From contig QEUW01000234.1 of the NCBI GenBank assembly GCA_003577005.1, positions 1-12,447 on the forward strand: DNA of 12,447 nt, given 5' to 3'. The position numbers and the translations under genes were made by a program. This DNA comes from Chloroflexota bacterium (GTDB lineage: Bacteria > Chloroflexota > Anaerolineae > Caldilineales > Caldilineaceae). Below are positions 9,101-12,447 of this stretch, in pieces (within the stretch, counting starts at the first letter, position 1; each line of letters opens with the position of its first letter). The notes under the pieces were generated by a model. That model did no database searches, was not told the origin of the DNA, and worked only from the letters and a program-made list of their open reading frames with translations.

Positions 9101-10747
9101 GACGTGATCGTGCATCTGTGGAGCGTAACGCCGGTCAATCAGGATGAAACTGGGATCGCTGGCTTCAAACATGCCCAGCGACACGGCTTCTACAGCCTAC
9201 TCTATCTGACACAGGCGCTTGGGCAACTGGTGATTACCAGGCCGGTGAGGCTGATCGTTGTGTCCAATGATATGCAGGCCGTAACCGGCGAGGAATCTCT
9301 GCGTCCGGAAAAGGCAACCATCCTCGGAGCTTGCAGAGTCATTCCTCAAGAATATCCGAATATCATCTGCCGGAGCATCGACCTTGGCTTCCAAGCAGGG
9401 CAAAGTCAACTCGACAACCGGGAGATTGAACAGCTTATCGCCGAATCAATGTCAGACGAGCCAGAACCCGTTGTGGCCTACCGAGGAGGGCAGCGGTGGC
9501 ATCAGGAATTCGAGGCCGTCTCCTTGAGTGGGAATGAGCGAAACACCCCTCTACGCAAGGGGGGCGTCTACCTGATTACCGGAGGGCTGGGCCGCATTGG
9601 CCGCATTTTGGCGCGCCATCTGGCGGAAACTGTGCAAGCACGCCTTGTGTTAGTTGGCCGTTCCGCTTTTCCCGCAAGAGAAGAGTGGGAAGCATGGCTA
9701 ACCACTCATGGCGAGCAAAATGAAACCAGCCACATCATCCGGGAAATCCAAGCGATGGAGGCTCTCGGCGGGCGGGTACTGGTTGCCAGTGGAGATGTGT
9801 CCAATATCGAGGTAATGCGACCGATCGTTGCGCGTGCCATAGCCGAGTTCGAGAGTATCAATGGCGTAGTACATGCAGCAGGATTCACTGGACCAGCATC
9901 CTCACGCAGCATTCGGGAGATTACGCCTCAAGAGTGCGAGCAGCACTTTGCGCCAAAAGCCCATGCGTTGTACGTACTTGAGGAAGTACTGGCTGGCCAG
10001 CCCCTCGATTTCTGCCTCTTGTGCTCTTCTCTATCTTCGATTCTGGGTGGGCTGGGTTTTGTCGCCTACGCTGCGGCGAACTTGTTTATGGACACGTACG
10101 CACAGAAATGTTATCACGCCAGGTCGCTGCCATGGACGAGCGTAAATTGGGATGGTTGGCGTTTCGATAAGAAAGCATTGGCGAAGGCGGGACTAGGCGC
10201 GTCGCTCATTGAACTGGCTATTACCCCAGAAGAAGGGACAAAGTCGTTTGGAAGAGTCCTGGCTGTAGCCCCGCAGGTGATCGTCTCCACTGCTCCGCTC
10301 CAGCCGCGAATCGATCAATGGGTCAAACTAGAATCGCTGCGAGGAGAAAAACCGGCTTCTGAGCAGGCGCCCTCCGTTTCCGGTATTCGACCCACTTTGC
10401 ATAGCACTTACGTTGCGCCGCGCACTGCTCGAGAGGAAACCATTGCCAACCTGTGGGAACTGCTCCTTGGCATCCAGCCAATCGGCATTTACGACAACTT
10501 TTTTGAGTTGGGTGGCCATTCCTTGCTGGCGATCCAGCTCATCTCACGCCTGCGTGATACGTTTCAGATAGAATTACCGGTCCAGTTGCTCTTTGATGGG
10601 CCAACAGTGGCTGAGTTGACCGCGAACGTCGAGCAACAGGTCCTGGCCGTTCAAGCCGACAAGGATAGGATTACCGAGATATTAGAGCTGGTCGAAAGCC
10701 TGTCCGAGGAGGAGCTGGAAGCACTTCTAGCGGAACCAGAGGGCTAG
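6098..10747 (+). CDS. Type I PKS module KS-AT-KR-carrier, malonyl-specific
   Basis: Polyketide synthase module of 1549 residues that would extend the peptidyl chain from the previous NRPS by one malonate unit and reduce the beta-ketone to a hydroxyl. KS (about 10-435): TACSSS with Cys182, VETHGTGT with His318, KTNIGHL with His358, so the full catalytic triad is present. AT (about 533-820): FSGQGSQY, GHSIGEY with Ser630, HAFHS at 726-730, the malonyl-type signature. The stretch about 905-1120 reads as the structural half of a KR; I see no dehydratase HxxxGxxxxP motif. KR: TGGLGRIG at 1161-1168, probable Ser1311 and Tyr1324 in FVAYAAANLF. Carrier (about 1440-1510): LGGHSLLA with Ser1475, which resembles a peptidyl carrier. 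The acidic tail with SEEELEALLAE (10658-10744) resembles the tail of the first gene. The N-terminus is short, without a coiled coil. It starts in an ATGA overlap, with GAGGAG 9 bases upstream. No ER, C-methyltransferase or thioesterase is present. Confidence 0.96.
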   Translation: MSKVDPYDGLDGIAIIGMSGRFPGASDLAQFWQNLSDGVESISSFTADDLIAVGVDAAVMKHPNYVNAAAVVDGIELFDTAFFGYSPREAELIDPQQRLLLECAWEALEDAGYDPDRFAGLIGVYASAGMSRYMFNLYANQKLAALVGAFQIMIGNDKDHASTRLAYKLNLTGPVMTVQTACSSSLVAVCMACDALLNYQCDMALAGGVSINVPQRLGYIYQEGGIASPDGHCRAFDAKARGTVTGNGVGIVLLKRLSDALADGDNIRAVIKGVAVNNDGSSKVGYTAPSINGQAQVIATALSMAQVEPETISYVETHGTGTRLGDPIEVTALTQVFRASTDKKHFCAIGSVKTNIGHLDPAAGIASLIKTVLALEHKMLPPSLHFENPNPEIDFENSPFFVNSTRREWHTNGLPRRAGVSSFGMGGTNAHVVLEEAPPLVGSATARPSQLLVLSARSEAGLAAATERLVNRLQQQPLLNLADVAYTYQVGRRPFAHRRIVVCNDVGEAITKLQTHDARHLFSGVCDGQDRQLVFMFSGQGSQYVNMGRDLYQHDPVFHENVDLCARLLQPHLGCDLREILFPPPERSDAAEHELQQTAMTQPAVFTVAYALAQLWISWGVKPQAMIGHSIGEYVAACLADVFSLDDALAVVAARGRLMQQMPTGSMVAISLPENEVEALLDGDLSLAATNAPLQSVVAGPDEAIAQLERQLDEMGVQYGRLRTSHAFHSKMMEPMLQPFLDEVRRINLRPPQIPYLSNVTGNWITAGEAMDPDYWVTHVRQGVRFTAGIQQLLKEAEPVLLEVGPGTALSSLARMHGNGRFPLVALSSMRHAKDTQSDWSYLLTTMGRLWIAGVIKDWTGLYKNERRQRLSLPTYPFERQRYWIDPPRRGERPVEPAPAAGKVLDVSNWFYVPHWRQAKPAQPVTTQNDLRKTNWLLFADDANLASPLSQRLQQIGAPAVTVVAGEQFAKSGRQHFAVHPERREDYITLLKTLQSAEQFPDVIVHLWSVTPVNQDETGIAGFKHAQRHGFYSLLYLTQALGQLVITRPVRLIVVSNDMQAVTGEESLRPEKATILGACRVIPQEYPNIICRSIDLGFQAGQSQLDNREIEQLIAESMSDEPEPVVAYRGGQRWHQEFEAVSLSGNERNTPLRKGGVYLITGGLGRIGRILARHLAETVQARLVLVGRSAFPAREEWEAWLTTHGEQNETSHIIREIQAMEALGGRVLVASGDVSNIEVMRPIVARAIAEFESINGVVHAAGFTGPASSRSIREITPQECEQHFAPKAHALYVLEEVLAGQPLDFCLLCSSLSSILGGLGFVAYAAANLFMDTYAQKCYHARSLPWTSVNWDGWRFDKKALAKAGLGASLIELAITPEEGTKSFGRVLAVAPQVIVSTAPLQPRIDQWVKLESLRGEKPASEQAPSVSGIRPTLHSTYVAPRTAREETIANLWELLLGIQPIGIYDNFFELGGHSLLAIQLISRLRDTFQIELPVQLLFDGPTVAELTANVEQQVLAVQADKDRITEILELVESLSEEELEALLAEPEG

Positions 10748-10753
10748 CCTGCG

Positions 10754-10759
10754 AAAGGA
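10754..10759 (+). promoter_or_regulatory. Ribosome binding site AAAGGA deciding the GTG start of the methyltransferase
   Basis: AAAGGA is 8 bases before GTG 10768 in the 20-base gap after the PKS stop. It favours the GTG over the internal ATG at 10876, which would remove the N-terminal helix. Confidence 0.7.
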
Positions 10760-10767
10760 AAACCCAA

Positions 10768-11802
10768 GTGAAAGATCTTGCGGAGCGAATTGCCAACCTA
10801 TCGCCAGAGAAACGCAAGCTTCTGGAGAAGTTACTAGCGAACGAAGCCGGGCAATTGCCCGATGTTCAATTGCCGATGCAGAAACAGGAGAGCGTAACCG
10901 GTGAACCAGGCGAGAGCAAAATCACAGATGCCGCATCCGTTGCCCCTCTCACGCTTAACTTGGATGTTGGCAGCATGGTTTCTGCACCGGAAAAGTTGAA
11001 AGCGGAAATCATGCGATTTTACGATACAGTCAGCCAGCAACTGGACGCAACAATTTTTGGTGACCATTCTATTTTTCTAAATTATGGGTACGTCGCCGAT
11101 GGTACGCCGGAGCATGCTGCCACCGAACTTGCCACCCACACCCTGAACCGGCAGTCAGTCAAGCTAGTTCTGGAGGTCATCGGCCGGCACGATCTCAACA
11201 ATACTTCGGTACTAGACGTCGGCTGCGGCCGTGGTGGCACCGTGGACACGATCATGCGTTATTTCCGGCCGCTAGAGGTGATCGGAGTTGATCTTTCCCC
11301 AGTAGCAATTGCATTTTGCCGGCGACGGTACAGACACAAGCAGGTCCAGTTCCATTCAGGTGATGCCGAAGCACTATCCTTCGCCGATAGCTCATTCGAC
11401 TATGTGATCAACATAGAATCGTCACACAGCTACTCCGATATCGCTGCATTCTACCGAGGTGTTTACAGGATTCTCAAGTCGAGCGGATTCTTTTTATACG
11501 CCGACAATATGCCGGTCGAGAAAATGCAGGCTTGCATCCGTCTCTTGCAACAAATGGGTTTCGAATTGCAAGTCGATCGTGATATTACCAGAAACGTGTT
11601 GTTATCGTGTGATGAGCAGTCGAGTCGTAAGGTTCAGACATTCAACCAGAACAACCCGGCTGAGGTAATCAATAACTTCCTAGCCGTACCAGGCTCACAG
11701 ATATATGAGGACATGAAAACCGGTAAATCTACCTACCGAATTCTCAGCCTGAAGAAAGCAGGTAATGTTGAAGCGACCGTCGCAAGCTCGAACCGCTCTT
11801 GA
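10768..11802 (+). CDS. SAM-dependent class I methyltransferase with NRPS-like N-terminal docking helix
   Basis: Free-standing methyltransferase of 344 residues, transferring a methyl group from S-adenosylmethionine. The Rossmann motif I is clear: VLDVGCGRGG at residues 148-157, followed by an acidic residue after strand 2 (VIGVDLSP) and a GDAEALSF/FDYV region typical of class I enzymes. An upstream segment with FYDTVSQQ and FLNYGY resembles small-molecule O-methyltransferases of natural-product clusters, but O-, C- or N-specificity cannot be decided. Residues 1-26 (MKDLAERIANLSPEKRKLLE and onward) match the opening helix of the NRPS proteins at 2775 and 11833, which is odd for a tailoring enzyme and suggests it docks on an assembly-line subunit. 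A GTG start is chosen because AAAGGA lies 8 bases upstream and because it keeps this helix; the next in-frame Met is at residue 37. It lies 20 bases after the PKS stop. A plausible target is the beta-hydroxyl made by the PKS KR (inference). Confidence 0.9.
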   Translation: MKDLAERIANLSPEKRKLLEKLLANEAGQLPDVQLPMQKQESVTGEPGESKITDAASVAPLTLNLDVGSMVSAPEKLKAEIMRFYDTVSQQLDATIFGDHSIFLNYGYVADGTPEHAATELATHTLNRQSVKLVLEVIGRHDLNNTSVLDVGCGRGGTVDTIMRYFRPLEVIGVDLSPVAIAFCRRRYRHKQVQFHSGDAEALSFADSSFDYVINIESSHSYSDIAAFYRGVYRILKSSGFFLYADNMPVEKMQACIRLLQQMGFELQVDRDITRNVLLSCDEQSSRKVQTFNQNNPAEVINNFLAVPGSQIYEDMKTGKSTYRILSLKKAGNVEATVASSNRS

Positions 11803-11821
11803 AGGAGAACCTAGCACCGTT

Positions 11822-11825
11822 AGGA
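11822..11825 (+). promoter_or_regulatory. Probable weak ribosome binding site AGGA for the NRPS gene at 11833
   Basis: AGGA is 7 bases before ATG 11833. A better AAGGAG at 11802-11807 overlaps the methyltransferase stop but is 25 bases away, and an in-frame TAG at 11812 rules out a longer product. Confidence 0.5.
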
Positions 11826-11832
11826 TTCGTAT

Positions 11833-12447
11833 ATGGATATTCATGATAGGACAATTGCCGAACGAATTGAGCAACTTCCGCCGGAGAAGCGGGTGCTGCT
11901 CCAGAAGCTGTTAAAAGGCGCGGATATCACCGACCCAGGTCGGCCGATCGTTCCACGCCGGCGAGCAGAAACACCCTTGCCCTTGTCATTTGCCCAACAG
12001 AGGTTGTGGTTTCTGAGTCAGCTTGAGCCAGACAGCCCATTCTACAATGTAAATTTTGCGCTACACATAAAGGCGCCATTAAATGTGGCAGCATTAGAGC
12101 GTAGCATTAACGAAATTGTGCGGCGTCACGAGGCGCTGCGGACGACATTCACGCTCGTCCATGAGCAGCCGAGCCAGGTGATTGCACCCAATCTCTATGT
12201 ACCTCTGCCTGTTCATAACCTAAGTTCACTCTCACAGCAAGCGCGTGAGGCAGAGGCATTACGATTGGCAACAGAAGAAGCTCGCCGGCCCTTTGACCTG
12301 GTGAGGGGACCGCTCATACGCACACGGTTATTACAACTGGATGATAACGACTATGTTTTTCTCCTAACGATGCACCATATCGTGTCGGACGGGTGGTCAA
12401 TGCAGGTGTTTGCCCGGGAGCTGGCCGAGCTGTACGCCGCCTTTGCG
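11833..12447 (+). CDS. NRPS protein, N-terminal docking helix plus partial C domain, 3' truncated by window end
   Basis: Open frame of 205 codons running off the window. Residues about 5-30 form the amphipathic helix with LPPEKRVLLQKLL seen at the starts of other proteins here. The C domain begins with LPLSFAQQRLWFLSQL, continues with FYNVNFAL and IVRRHEALRTTF, and reaches HHIVSDG at residues 181-187, the condensation active site. It would accept the chain from the PKS module as the next NRPS step. The start is the first ATG after an in-frame TAG at 11812, with AGGA 7 bases upstream. A stronger AAGGAG at 11802-11807 is too far away to serve this ATG. The last 99 bases are identical to the first 99 of the window in the same frame, so this may be the missing 5' part of the first gene (joined length about 1097 residues), or another C domain sharing the repeat. 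Confidence 0.9.
   Translation, partial: MDIHDRTIAERIEQLPPEKRVLLQKLLKGADITDPGRPIVPRRRAETPLPLSFAQQRLWFLSQLEPDSPFYNVNFALHIKAPLNVAALERSINEIVRRHEALRTTFTLVHEQPSQVIAPNLYVPLPVHNLSSLSQQAREAEALRLATEEARRPFDLVRGPLIRTRLLQLDDNDYVFLLTMHHIVSDGWSMQVFARELAELYAAFA
12349..12447 (+). repeat. 99-bp direct terminal repeat, right copy
   Basis: Identical to bases 1-99 (compared base by base). It lies inside the C domain of the gene starting at 11833. Joining the two copies gives a 12,348-bp circle with an uninterrupted reading frame across the junction. Confidence 0.97.

Noticed and set aside
8810..9500. Possible dehydratase domain between AT and KR
   Set aside because: No HxxxGxxxxP or matching Asp motif is seen. 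The segment reads as the structural subdomain of the KR (VPHWRQ onward).
11803..11832. Terminator or promoter in the gap between methyltransferase and last gene
   Set aside because: The 30-base gap holds Shine-Dalgarno-like sequence only, with no hairpin followed by a T run. The genes look co-transcribed.
1..12447. Plasmid or phage with terminal repeats
   Set aside because: No replication, partition, mobilisation, integrase, packaging or structural gene is present, and the repeat is an ordinary piece of C-domain coding sequence.

Overview
The window is an internal piece of a bacterial modular megasynthase cluster, a hybrid non-ribosomal peptide synthetase / type I polyketide synthase (NRPS-PKS). 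All genes lie on the + strand and nearly every base is coding. It holds, in order: a 5'-truncated NRPS module (C-A-T, 1-2778); a complete NRPS module (C-A-T, 2775-6101); a complete PKS module (KS-AT-KR-carrier, 6098-10747); a free-standing SAM-dependent methyltransferase (10768-11802); and the start of another NRPS protein (11833 to the window end, helix plus the N-terminal part of a C domain). The first three genes are joined by ATGA stop/start overlaps with good ribosome binding sites. The last two follow gaps of 20 and 30 bases. This is the pattern of one translationally coupled operon. There is no thioesterase, reductase, transporter, regulator, replication gene, tRNA or mobile element, so neither end of the pathway is present.

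The order suggests an assembly line. Residues read at the standard specificity positions of the two A domains give DAFFLGVTFK (branched aliphatic, Ile/Val type) and DAWQYGLVDK (Gln type). The AT carries the malonyl-type HAFH motif. The PKS module has a KR and no dehydratase. The predicted core is therefore ...-(Ile/Val)-Gln-CH(OH)-CH2-CO-, a glutamine-derived statine-like gamma-amino-beta-hydroxy acid, possibly methylated by the adjacent methyltransferase before transfer to the next NRPS. That methyltransferase begins with the same amphipathic helix that opens the NRPS proteins, an unusual feature suggesting it docks onto the assembly line.

The most important technical point is that the first 99 and last 99 bases are identical and lie in the same reading frame of the same domain (the HHxxxDG region of a C domain). 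If the ends are joined, the gene starting at 11833 runs straight into the first gene and gives one C-A-T protein of about 1097 residues on a 12,348-bp circle. A circle with only NRPS/PKS genes and no replication functions is biologically improbable. The likely explanations are an assembly loop at a repeated C-domain sequence (a 99-base overlap fits a k-mer closure) or a tandem duplication. In addition, about 45-720 is much richer in GC (about 60-77% in lines counted by eye) than the rest (about 43-58%), and its right edge coincides with a loss of roughly 42 residues in the C domain. That C domain may be a natural recombinant or an assembly chimera.

The organism cannot be named. Moderate GC, hybrid NRPS-PKS architecture and motif style (LSFAQQRLWF, DNFFxLGGHSLL, NRPS helices of the LSPEKRKLL type) resemble clusters of Chloroflexota, Cyanobacteria or similar soil or aquatic bacteria. 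The origin may be metagenomic.
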